Shown: piece by piece, positions 1 to 9,600 of the stretch
How the letters are laid out: each line of letters opens with the position of its first letter
How positions within the stretch are numbered: the stretch's first letter is position 1
Made by a program: the position numbers and the translations under genes
Notes under the pieces: model-generated
What the model was told of the DNA's origin: nothing
Seen by the model: only the letters and a program-made list of their open reading frames with translations
Databases searched by the model: none
Assembly: GCA_036925085.1 (NCBI GenBank)
Contig: JAUPFP010000002.1
Location: 12,804,100-12,868,099 of the forward strand
Origin: Brachycybe producta
Lineage: Eukaryota; Arthropoda; Diplopoda; Playtdesmida; Andrognathidae
Reading direction: 5' to 3'
DNA: 64,000 bases

Positions 1-569
1 AAAACCACAATCAAATGACATTTAGTATTTTACTTTGAAAGTTTTGAGGTCGTGACAATGGAGACGAATTGGGAACCTCAAAAAACGATGTTTTCAAGTG
101 TCTTTCATTCAAATACGGTGTCGATGGCACTTCCTGATAGCCAGAATCTTGCGTATACATCATTAAAGATCTAGTTGAATCCGATCTTTATGATCTTTTC
201 TTGTAAAAACGAAAGGAATTTGAAGAAAATGTCAATTTCAAGTGCGCCGCCATGTTGTGTTTTTCTATCCGTTTAATCCAGAGTGCAAAGAGCTAACTAC
301 ATACAACAAAAAAAAGCTGAAGGGAACGACACGGAAGAAGAGGTGAATCTCGTACGGTGGTGCAAGTAATTTTACTTTCTATCCGCGTTTTTACTGGACT
401 TCTATACTTCAGTTCTATTGTTCGTATCAATTAAAGCGCGGATAACGAGTAATACTGCTATCCATACACGCGCTCTGGCATTGCTGTGATTCATTGTAAA
501 TCTCGTACATGATTTTCTTCCATGTCGCCCCCTTTAATAAGACAGTATACTTGCCTTGTCGTATGGAGT

Positions 570-767
570 AGCTTGTGACGTAAGAAGGGTTAACACAAAA
601 CTTATGCTTGTGTTATTTTCTCTAATAAAAAGTGGGGTAATAACAAAAAAAAAATACAAGAACCTTTTTATTTAAACTGTTGAAAACGTTCGCTATCATC
701 CCTTTTCTATCAGACTAAATGACACAATCCTAAATTTTAGGTGTTAACCCCTCTGACGTCACAAGCT
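570..767. mobile_element. Foldback MITE with CRE-containing ends (copy 1)
   Basis: The left end GTGACGTAAGAAGGGTTAAC and the right end GTTAACCCCTCTGACGTCAC are inverted copies. Including flanking bases the arms match at 25 of 27 positions. The element is about 198 bp and non-coding. The same family recurs at 25329-25506. The right arm holds the palindrome TGACGTCA at 754-761. Superfamily is unknown. Confidence 0.7.
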
Positions 768-1110
768 TTTTCATCACCTAGTGATCTGAGCGCTCCATAT
801 AAATTACATCTGCTATATTTATACACGGCTGTCTGCAAGTTCCACATGAGTGAGTGCATTTGAAAATTACGACATACAGTATAAACAGTAGCGTGATTGA
901 ATGTAACTGCATAGACATCTATGGACATGACGTCATAACAGCGCCAAAGTGCAGTTTTACTGCAGGAGTTAGAATCTTATAAATTTTGGCGGCTAATTCC
1001 ACTCGTGGCATTAATTAAAGAGATGTCAGATCGTCGAAAGAAACATAAATTACTTCTGGCGCGAATACAAGGTTTTTGTTGGAACAATTCATAAAATAAT
1101 ATCGAGATTA

Positions 1111-1324
1111 ATATTTGAAACTAGAAGAGTAAATGATTGAAATATATAAAAGTATTTCCATGTCGATATCTTTAAAATTAACTTTTTATTGAACTTAGAA
1201 GATGAAAAGTGAGTTTTTTTTTAATGTTTTAAGGTTTTAAAACTTTAAGAAAAAAGTTTATTTTAAAGAATATCGCCATATCAAGGACAAATACACATTC
1301 CTTTACTCTTCTAGTTTCAAATAT
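1111..1324. mobile_element. TTAA-family foldback core, perfect 23-bp inverted ends
   Basis: The two ends, ATATTTGAAACTAGAAGAGT and its reverse complement, pair over 23 bp without mismatch. The interior holds the GATATCTTTAAAATTAAC / GTTTATTTTAAAGAATATC inner hairpin typical of the commonest element family in this window. This copy has only the inner core and lacks the outer TTAA-flanked arms. Confidence 0.7.
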
Positions 1325-1338
1325 TTGTTCAAATTCTT

Positions 1339-1708
1339 TTAACATGTTTTAGAAAAAGGTAAATTTGGAAAATAAATCTGCGTTTCAGGAGCAACAAACA
1401 CGAAGAAAAATTTAACTTGAAGGGTAGCTAAATCGCGCTTAATTGTATTTTCATGTTGAATATCTTTCAAAATATAACTTTTTTATAAACAAAAATTAAA
1501 AAAAAAGCACACTTGAAGTTGGGACATTTTTAAACAGATATAAAAATGTGATTTAAAAAATATTAAACATGAAAATAACCCTTAAGTGATTGAGTTATAT
1601 CCTTCTAGTTTCGAAAAAACCTTTCAAGTGTTTTGTCATTTACCTCCTGAAAAACAGAATAACTAGAGTTAAAGGGACTCCGGTGTTTACATTTGAAAAC
1701 CATCTTAA
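1339..1708. mobile_element. TTAA-bounded foldback element, degenerate copy
   Basis: TTAA stands at 1339-1342 and 1705-1708. The right arm reads through CCTTCTAGTTTCG, then an ACAGAATAACTAGAGTT block, then AAAACCATC-TTAA, which is the family's outer arm. The left arm is diverged but carries TTTCAGGAGCAAC, the family block corresponding to GTCTTTCAGGAGCAAA. It ends 83 bp before the predicted start of the unrecognised gene. Confidence 0.6.
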
Positions 1709-1791
1709 AAGTTGGGTCAAAAAAAAATCGTCATTTGTAAAATCTAAAAAAAAAAATACAATGATTATGTTTCAATTTGATAGCTGCAAGG

Positions 1792-2955
1792 ATGAAGAAA
1801 AAGAAGAAAAATAACCCACAAGTTTCAACGATCGAAGAGCTGACGGAAAGGAGCATCGAAGATGTTCGTGATGCTTCGGCTCCCGGATACTCAAACGACC
1901 TTGCTGATAGTCAGAAACAAAAATATCAATCGTCTTGAATTTAATCGAAAGCTCGTTATTTCATTCTTTGTTTTTTTTATGAATTTCAGGTCTTAAACTG
2001 ATACGAAAACAGATTACATCACAGAAATCAGCTTTAGTCCGCAAAACCATCAAAGATAAACGTGAAACAATTAAAAAACCGAGAACATCAGATACTATGA
2101 AGAGCCTAGACGTTTCTCCTATATGTAACTCGTCTTTATTAAAGAACTCTTGTTATAATGTCTTTCAGGAAGAAAATTTGTGTTCCTTGAAACCTCATTT
2201 CCATTGGGGTGAAAATTGGAGCAGCTTGAAAATTTCAACTGGGGGGAAAAATAGAAGAAACGTAGTCCCCGCCTATTCACTATCATAAGCGGGGGGCCAC
2301 GCTTGTCCTACATTGTATTATTCACCAGTTCAAATTTTCGCCCCAGTGGAAACAAGGCCTGAAAGACAGAATAAAACTAGAGTTCGAGAGGCATTTGCAC
2401 TTTAAAACCACCTTAAGAGCACTGTAAACGAAAATTGAACCGATATACCGTACAGTAACAACAACAATGACTGACAATCCCTTTTCATGGGTTGATGGAT
2501 TGGATGACGAAAGATTGGCATTCGAAAAAGTAAATACAAAAATTGAAGGCCTATCGATAAACAAATTTAACTTTTATTGATAGCTTCCAGTAAAAACAAG
2601 TACGCCAATCCAAGATAAAAAACATCCAAAGCCATTTGCGGTCCCATTGGAAGAGGAGGTTTGTCCGGAGATTGTACCAGAAGTATTGCCACATGAAGTC
2701 GTGCCACCACCCGACGACGTACGGCATACTGAGGTCATCGACACGCACTGTTATCGGGAAGAAGCCGCCGCAGCACCCAAACAACAAGCAAGTGAGGTGT
2801 TTTCAGATGGATGGAAGTCTTTAAACAGTCCAAAAAAGACTCTCGGATCACCAAAAGTAAAAATTCTTGTCCGCAAGAAGAACTTAAAAGATATTCCAAA
2901 TAAAAAACCGTCCGATTATCCACGGTGTCCGCTCGAAACTCTCTACTATTCATGA
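1792..2955 (+). CDS. Unrecognised basic protein, four predicted coding exons (about 232 aa)
   Basis: Predicted exons are 1792-1909, 1990-2124, 2456-2529 and 2584-2955. Phases agree across all three GT-AG junctions and the total is 699 nt (233 codons with stop). The product starts with a lysine run (MKKKKKNN), has a basic Lys/Arg-rich second exon, a short third exon containing DNPFSWVDGLDDERLAFEK, and a proline/acid-rich last exon ending in LETLYYS. I do not recognise a family. There is no signal peptide or membrane segment. The start is uncertain and upstream exons may exist. Intron 2 (2125-2455) is nearly all a TTAA-family element. The gene runs tail-to-tail with SDE2, 92 bp away. The clean last exon of 124 codons and matching phases support a real gene; function is unknown. 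Confidence 0.5.
2139..2416. mobile_element. TTAA-family element filling intron 2 of the unrecognised gene
   Basis: TTAA is at 2139-2142 and 2413-2416. The left arm carries GAACTCTTGTTATAATGTC followed by TTTCAGGA; the right arm carries the inverted counterpart, GACAGAATAAAACTAGAGTTC then TTTAAAACCACC-TTAA. The centre is different from other copies: CATTTCCATTGGGGTGAAAA pairs with TTTTCGCCCCAGTGGAAAC. The element occupies 278 of 331 intron bases. Confidence 0.6.
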
Positions 2956-3012
2956 ATTTCATTTCTTTACTCGTAAAATGAATTTTTGGTCGTTATTATT
3001 TAGTTTTTGTTA

Positions 3013-3018
3013 TTTATT
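3013..3018 (-). terminator. Candidate poly(A) signal of SDE2
   Basis: TTTATT on the + strand is AATAAA on the - strand, about 30 bp beyond the SDE2 stop codon. Confidence 0.5.
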
Positions 3019-3047
3019 ATTTGTTGTTTGTAAATACAGAGAGCTTC

Positions 3048-4500
3048 TTATTTTTGTTGTTTCGTTGCCATTAAGTTTTTGTTAATCTGATTTTTGTCCA
3101 GACCTTTGATACCGAACAGACGTTCGGCCCTTTGTCGTAGGGTCCCTCCACATTTGAGACCCAATGCCATAAGTTCCGATTTCAATCGGTCTAAACCTAG
3201 AACTTCTAATTCCTCGATCGAATCAAATTCGTTAAGATCCAAACGTTCAAAAACCTGTTAAGAAATTGTTTGTTGTTTACATTGTTAAAAATGAAATAAT
3301 TAAATATTTTTCATACTTGAGTCTCTTGACGTTTTGTTTCGTTCTCAATTGCTTGTTTCGGTTCCACGACTTCCGTCTTTGAAGTCGAAGGAATCGACGA
3401 TTCTTCCGAGATTTCTTTCACTTCCTTTACAATACTATCGACAACTGTAGCGTCATCGTCATCATCTTCACTGGAAGAAGAAGAAGAGGAGGAGGAAATA
3501 GAGGAGGAGGAGGAGGAAGAACAAGATACTGAAGAAGGAACTTTAGAATCCAATTCAGATTCGTCATCATCCTCCGAACTCAATCCCTGAGTAAAATCCA
3601 ACCTGAAATATCAAATACAAAAATGATTTCTTTTGATTCTAAACGATTAAAGTTGAGTTGCTACTTTTATACCAAAGTTTCGGTTTTTTCTTATCACTGG
3701 ACTCTCCATCTGCCGCCGATCGTTTGTTTCCATTCTCCGATTTTGCAACTGCTAGCCCTTTTATCAAATATGTAATGTTAAGTAAGCAAACAAAGTATCG
3801 AGATCGAAAGTGTCGAAACCTTGGCTCAAAGCGTCGTTGACTTTTTCGGACAACAAACATCGTTCTCTGTCGTACTCGGGATCGTTAAATACGTGTTTCG
3901 GAGCAGCCAGTTTCTTCTGTAATTTCTCAATACGTCGTTTAGCTTTATCCTGTTCTTTTTCTGCTTGTTTTGCAATCCATTTCTTCAGTCTCATCTCTTC
4001 GTTTATGTCTCGAAGTCTTCTTCCACTTAAATCTCGACATGCTTCTCTGTTTGTCGTCTTTTCTATCTGAGCTCCGATCGCTCTCAACATCGATCCGAAC
4101 CCTAGAGTATCGTACAAAAACACTTATCAAGGAGTTTGAAATATTACACATGAGATTCGATTTTGACCTCCTTTCCCTCCTGGCAAACGAGGCACAACAT
4201 AAACATATTGTGCTTCTTTAACGATGTCGTTATCGGTTAGAATTCGACCAACGCTACTCAAATAAAACTGTTCCGCATGTTCTGGCTGAAAAACACAAGA
4301 TTCGACATTAGGCAAACGTAAAAAAAAAACAATCGAAAAATCGACTGATTCTTCATAAGGCGACTCAGGCTTAAAAATGAACAAACCAAAAGACCAATTC
4401 GGCCGAAAACTTCTTGTTTCAACGTTGAAACAACTCTGTCCTCGTCGCAAACGAATTTCCAACCGAAAGACGACAAATTACTGACAAATAAACCAGCCAT
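3048..4500 (-). CDS. SDE2: SDE2: telomere maintenance/splicing and replication-stress factor
   Basis: Six coding exons on the - strand: 4500-4387, 4285-4168, 4101-3820, 3757-3673, 3602-3317 and 3254-3048. All introns are GT-AG, phases agree, and the product is 363 aa. Residues 1-75 form the ubiquitin-like N-terminus and end in the processing motif PRLPGGKGG (Gly74-Gly75-Lys76). In yeast and human SDE2 this is cut after the double glycine, releasing a lysine-started C-terminal part that joins the spliceosome and the replication-stress response. The block [20 protein letters not shown] and the [10 protein letters not shown] stretch match the conserved SDE2 core. Exon 5 encodes a long Ser/Asp/Glu tract. 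The last exon encodes the C-terminal SAP-like domain (about residues 305-345, with [20 protein letters not shown]). The human protein is longer, mainly in the low-complexity linker. Identification is firm; only the first exon's N-terminal sequence is poorly conserved. Confidence 0.95.
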
Positions 4501-4911
4501 TTCTCAAAAAAACACAACGAATTCGAACGAAAACACGTTGAAAAGACGTAAAAAAGAAACCGGAAACGACAATAAGATAATTTAAAAAGTTACCAATATC
4601 TACCAATAGATGCCGCCACAATCTAAAATGTGCCTTTAGCAACGCCATCTATTGCTAAAGTTTAAAACTAACATTAACTTAAAGTTCAAATCGACGATAT
4701 TTATAAAAACAAATGATGAAAAATAATCTATTTTATGATTTTATACGTTTAAAATAATAAATAAACATTGCAGACATATTTAACTTAATTTAAAAACTAA
4801 AATGAACGATTAAAAGCACTTTAATAGCATAAATAATTAAGATAAAGCAAGAGGAACACCATTTTGGCGCCATTTTCAAATCCATATTTTTTCAAGAATT
4901 TAAAAGAAAAA
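4501..4911. promoter_or_regulatory. Shared head-to-head promoter region of SDE2 and the Ly6 gene
   Basis: The two start codons point away from each other with 411 bp between them, so both promoters and 5' UTRs must share this segment unless either gene has a distant noncoding first exon. No TATA box at a convincing position was seen. A short inverted repeat (ACCAATAGATG near 4603 and CATCTATTGCTAAAG near 4647) lies in the middle. Confidence 0.5.
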
Positions 4912-5409
4912 ATGCGAATTTTAATAAAAGCGTTGCTCATTCTATTGCTCTCGTTAAATTACGATTACGTTCGTACAAATAGCGTAACTAAAACACATAG
5001 TTTCAAATGTTATCAGTGTTTTAGTGAGCTCAAAGTGGACCAATTCGTTCGTCCACTTTGTGAAGACACACATCGATGGACAACGTCCGATCGTTTAAAG
5101 TTCACTTTCTTGTGTCCGATTTCGAGAGGAAAATTCTGCATCAAACAGACGGAGCATAGAAACAAGACAGTGACCACCAGAAGAGGATGTTTCTCGTCTC
5201 GTTTCATAAAGAACGATGATGGATCGAATCCAGTACTTCATTCTGAAGGATGCGCCACTTCGAAGTTCTCTAATTCGCAAAACAACGAATTATTGTCCAT
5301 AAAAGTGGAATCGTGCCTCTGTTCCACTCCTTTGTGTAACGGCGGAACACGTCGTCGTCTTCTTCTTCTATTTGTTTATTTCACAATATTGTCTTATATT
5401 TTCATGTAA
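4912..5409 (+). CDS. Ly6/uPAR three-finger protein, probably GPI-anchored (single exon, 165 aa)
   Basis: The ATG at 4912 gives a standard signal peptide (MRILIKALLILLLSL). The mature part has ten cysteines, begins FKCYQC and ends in CLCSTPLCNGG, the C-terminal CN motif of the Ly6/three-finger fold. A basic spacer (TRRR) and a hydrophobic tail (LLLLFVYFTILSYIFM) follow, as in GPI-anchored members such as the insect quiver/sleepless group. The frame stays open upstream to about 4864 but has no ATG there. No intron is seen, which is unusual for this family. AATAAA lies at 5418-5423. It is predicted to be a cell-surface modulator of channels, receptors or junctions, but the exact orthologue cannot be named. 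NKT in the mature domain is a possible glycosylation site. Confidence 0.85.
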   Translation: MRILIKALLILLLSLNYDYVRTNSVTKTHSFKCYQCFSELKVDQFVRPLCEDTHRWTTSDRLKFTFLCPISRGKFCIKQTEHRNKTVTTRRGCFSSRFIKNDDGSNPVLHSEGCATSKFSNSQNNELLSIKVESCLCSTPLCNGGTRRRLLLLFVYFTILSYIFM

Positions 5410-5417
5410 ATTCTGAA

Positions 5418-5423
5418 AATAAA
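5418..5423 (+). terminator. Poly(A) signal of the Ly6-domain gene
   Basis: AATAAA begins 9 bp after the stop codon of the Ly6-domain gene. Confidence 0.6.
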
Positions 5424-5470
5424 AATATCTAAAAACCTTGTCTCATTCATTTAACACTCATATTTCTATC

Positions 5471-5805
5471 ATGTTACTGACAAATAGAGACCAACATTTT
5501 TTTTTTTTTAAAAACCACAAATTTATAGTGAGCTAAGTCGGCCCATAGAACCCAGTGCCGTTTTATTCATTAGGGGATAATAGGCACAGTGACTACAAAA
5601 GGCCTACACAACACACACTAAAAATACTAAATACAAATGAAATCTACAAAATAGATTTAAATAAATATTTAATGTTTGCTGTTAGATTGAAATTTATGGC
5701 AGTGCTTACAGCCTACCGAAGGCCTTAAAACGGCCCTGATGTTACTGACAAATAAAGACCTACATTTTGTAAAAAGGCCATTTTATATTGAGCCCAGTGA
5801 CCAGT
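5471..5805. repeat. hAT-like CAGGGCCG MITE between directly repeated flanks
   Basis: A palindromic element at about 5553-5738 starts CAGTGCCGTTTTA and ends TTAAAACGGCCCTG, like the copy at 7976-8173. On both sides lie related direct copies of a unit starting TGTTACTGACAAATA: 5471-5540 on the left and 5739-5805 on the right. Both continue through GACC, ACATTTT and AGTGAGC or TTGAGCC. The flanks are much longer than a target duplication, so the element sits in a small tandem duplication or a larger composite repeat. Confidence 0.55.
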
Positions 5806-6627
5806 CCACCAAGCTCATGATGCCAGCGTTGCAAAGTTACTTGCCAAAAGTAATAAATTACTGTAATTAAATTTCTTTTTCAAGTAATTACTAATTAGTA
5901 ACACAACATACTACTTTTGAAATTATCTAATTTTATAATGAAAAATGTAATTAATATGTAAATTACATTTGTTTGTTTTTTCTCTCTCTAATTTTAACAT
6001 CTGATTTGTAATTGAAAAGTAATTGCAATGTTTTGGGAAAATAAGTAATTTAAAATTATTTTTTCAATCCAATAACTGGATTAATTAATTTTTCACTGAT
6101 GTAATTAGTATGATTAATATATTTTTTAAAAGTCCACTGGGCCGACAAAACCATAGAGCAGAAGGGATTTATGTAAAAGCCAACCAGCACGTGTAGGACT
6201 TTACTGTAAGTCAAAGTCAATTACTATAGACAGTGTGCAGAAATAACACTATCTCGGTTGTAAATCTTTCGCAATTAATAGTGTTTTAGGCAATGTACAG
6301 AATAACAAATAGAACAAGCGTAATTTAGAGATATTTTGGACAAGATAGGCTTGTCTTTATAGACATTATTCATATCAACTATGGCAATTTGCAATAATGA
6401 CAAAGTTGACCAATTCCTCAATGAATAAAAGCTTATAAATATGAGAAGTAGGCGGAGCATAATTTATAGAAGGTTTCGATTTTAATGTTATTAGATATGT
6501 CCGGCTGCAATTACTCAAGTGTCATGAAATTAATGATTGGTAAATGAGGGGCAAAGTTCCAAATTGTGCAAATAATTCCAAATCCCAATAATTAAAAAAA
6601 AAAAAACATTTACAAAATTATTAGAAA
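5806..6627. other. Intergenic, upstream of xanthine dehydrogenase
   Basis: AT-rich sequence with no supported gene. Several TAATTA-rich stretches (5850-6120) look like decayed low-complexity sequence. The XDH promoter should lie in the last few hundred bases, but no core promoter element could be assigned. Confidence 0.4.
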
Positions 6628-9600
6628 ATGGATGAAACAGCTTCAACTCTGGTATTTTTTGTAAACAGCAAAAAGGTAAATATATCCGAAATTAATTTCT
6701 TTTTGCATTTGCAACGATTACGAGAAAACATAAATTCAAATCCTTTGCAAATTTGCCAATCAAGATGAGGAGTCAAAGAACCACTAATTACAACTATTAG
6801 ATTAGGCTAACGTCGCATTTATAGTCGTCTTTTTCACTTTGATATCCTCTTCTGAATTTCTATATTCAAACTGCACACTTACTGTACTTGTCAATTGTTC
6901 CTATAGGCTGGATTCCAACAATGGAATTCACATGAAGGAGATTTAATGAAATTTTATTATGTGCATGGCTTTTAATTTTGTGACAATGCAATTAATTCAG
7001 CTGCGCCAAAAACACATTGCAAACTGTTAATTGGGGGTTTTCACAATGCATTTCGAATGCTGCAATTGGACTTTTGTCTCTCTGCCACAAGCCTCTTTGG
7101 CAGCCAAATAGGCTGTTGTAACGCGTTGTAACACATAGTCATTATATTGTGTAAAAATGCCTCTTCTACTCTTTTACATAAAAGTCAATTCTTTAGTTCT
7201 AATAGTAATAACATGTCATTTATGATAGTTAATAATGTAGTTTTAACTACTAAACATACAATCAAATATACTACAAATAAACCATTTGCAAAGTGATTTA
7301 ACTAGCAATTTAACCAATATTTATTTTCTTTGTACATTTCTCAGGTGGTTGACAGTAACGTAAATCCCCAAGAAACACTTTTACAATATTTGCGTCTCAA
7401 ACGTATCTTTTGTTTTGAAACAGAAAAAAAAGAAACAATATTTCAAAACTTAAAAAAAAAACTCAAAATATTCTAGGAAACGTTTCTTAATTGGTTTCTA
7501 AAATGTAAACATTTCTCTCCAACTCTGGTTATTCTTGTCTTTAATTAAAAGAAACTTCAAAGTGTTTTAGAAACTAGAAGAGGGTATTTTTCATGTTGAT
7601 ATATCTTTTAAAATAAGCTTTTATGAAAATAATCAAACTTTAACCAGTTTTTTAAAAATTCTTGTCTTTAAAATAGTTTATTTTGAAAGATATCAACATA
7701 AAAATACTACTAGTATTAAGTGTTTCAGCTAGCGTTCTTTCTAGTTTCTAAAACACTTTCAAAGTTTTCTTTTGAAACTTCAGAATAACAGAATAGTTTG
7801 AAAACCAGATCTTAAAAAAAAAACGCCTTAACCCGCAATTGTCAGTAAGATTATGTGGAACCAAATTGGGCTGTGGAGAGGGAGGATGTGGAGCTTGCAC
7901 CGTAATGGTGTCACGATACAACAGAACATCGGACAAGATCGAGTATCCTTATTACCAATAATTATTTCATTTATCTAGGGCCGCGTTATCCATTAGGCAC
8001 AATAGGTACAGTGCTCAGGACCTAGGAGCATTTAAGGACCTACAAAATCGAATTCTACAAAATCAATTTTAGTAACAATTAAAATAAAAATTAACTAGAA
8101 TGTTGGGATTGGGGATCTTAAATTAGAAGTGCCCACTGCCTATATGGCCTATGAAGGTCTTAAAACAACCCTGCATTCATCGATTTCATTTGACTGAAAG
8201 AAAAAAAAAACGATATCTTGCCTGATCCTATAAATTAAAGACACTTTGCAGTGAACGCGTGTCTCACTCCGGTATGTGCCGTCCACGGGTTGGCTGTCAC
8301 CACGGTCGAAGGCATCGGATCCACCAAAACTCGTCTCCATCCAGTGCAGGTATAACCAAAATAGGTATGACACCAAAGTGTACTCCTGCTACATATAACT
8401 CCGATATATTTATCTTCACCATTTAGGAGAGAATAGCAAAGGCTCACGGATCTCAGTGCGGATTTTGCACTCCGGGTATCGTTATGTCGATGTACGCTCT
8501 TCTTCGAGAGACTCCGACACCGACAATGGATGAGATTGAGACCAGTTTTCAAGGTTGCATTCAAAACCAAGTGAACTTCATTACAGAAATCGTTCTAACA
8601 CTTCATTATTGTTTGTGACACTGAAGGAAATCTTTGCCGTTGCACCGGATATCGACCCATTCTCGAGGGATACAAAACCTTTACGAAGGAATTTTGTTGC
8701 AAAGGACCACAGAACGGACAATGTTGTCAAATGGTCAATGGAAATGCGGATCAACTCGATAACCAAGTATATCGGGAACGGGTTTATTCTAAGTGCCACC
8801 TTCTAGCTTTTTTCGTTCCTTTTGTCGTTTTTGCAGATGGATCCACCATTATTCGATGTGAACGAATTTGTTCCTTACGATCCAAGCCAGGAACCCATTT
8901 TTCCACCAGAACTAAAGGCATTTTTAATTATATATAGTGAAAACCGTTTAACACGAAATGGAAGAAGGGACCAGAATATTTTCTCATGTTGAACGAATTT
9001 CGGATTAATTACTTAAAGAAGAAAATTTTAAAGCTATTTTACTGGGCCGGACGAAACATATATTTCTTGTTAAACGGTTTCCACTGAATATAGACTCTAA
9101 GCTTCACCTGCACCGTTATAGTCATGTTAGATCCGTTCTTTCGTAACGTTCTTTAGCTGAATGACATTTACGATAAACAATATCTGGTTATCGAAAACCA
9201 ACGAACCAAGTGGATCCGACCGACGACACTCGAACAACTTCTTCGATTAAAGTCTCAATATCCAACAGCCAAAATTGTTGTCGGGAACACCGAAGTCGGT
9301 AATAATTAAAGCTTATCAAATTAACAAACAATTACAATGTTTTAAAAACGTATTACGAATCAAATCGGTGACATTTTTTTTTTCTTTAATCAGGTGTCGA
9401 AGTCAAATTCAAGAACTTTCATTATCCGGTGATTTTGGCTCCAACGGGAATTACTGAACTGTACAAAACGGAAGAAACCGAAACTGGAATCACATTTGGT
9501 GCAGCGAACACACTGAGTACACTAGAAACCGTTCTAAAAGAAGCCGTAAACAGATTACCTGGTAACAAATTCTGCCTGAATCATAAATTTCAACAAGATG

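Larger units (their letters stand above)
1..1791. other. Gene-poor left edge with three palindromic elements
   Basis: No gene is supported here. A 40-codon frame opens at the ATG at 58 on the + strand and stops at about 180; it could be the end of an exon of the unrecognised gene that follows, but nothing confirms it. The rest is AT-rich sequence holding one CRE-ended palindrome (570-767), one perfect-ended palindrome (1111-1324) and one TTAA-bounded element (1339-1708), each listed separately. A lone CRE octamer TGACGTCA lies at 928-935. Confidence 0.5.

Noticed and set aside
4864-4911. Longer N-terminus of the Ly6-domain protein
   Set aside because: The upstream open frame has no ATG, and the ATG at 4912 starts directly with a good signal peptide.
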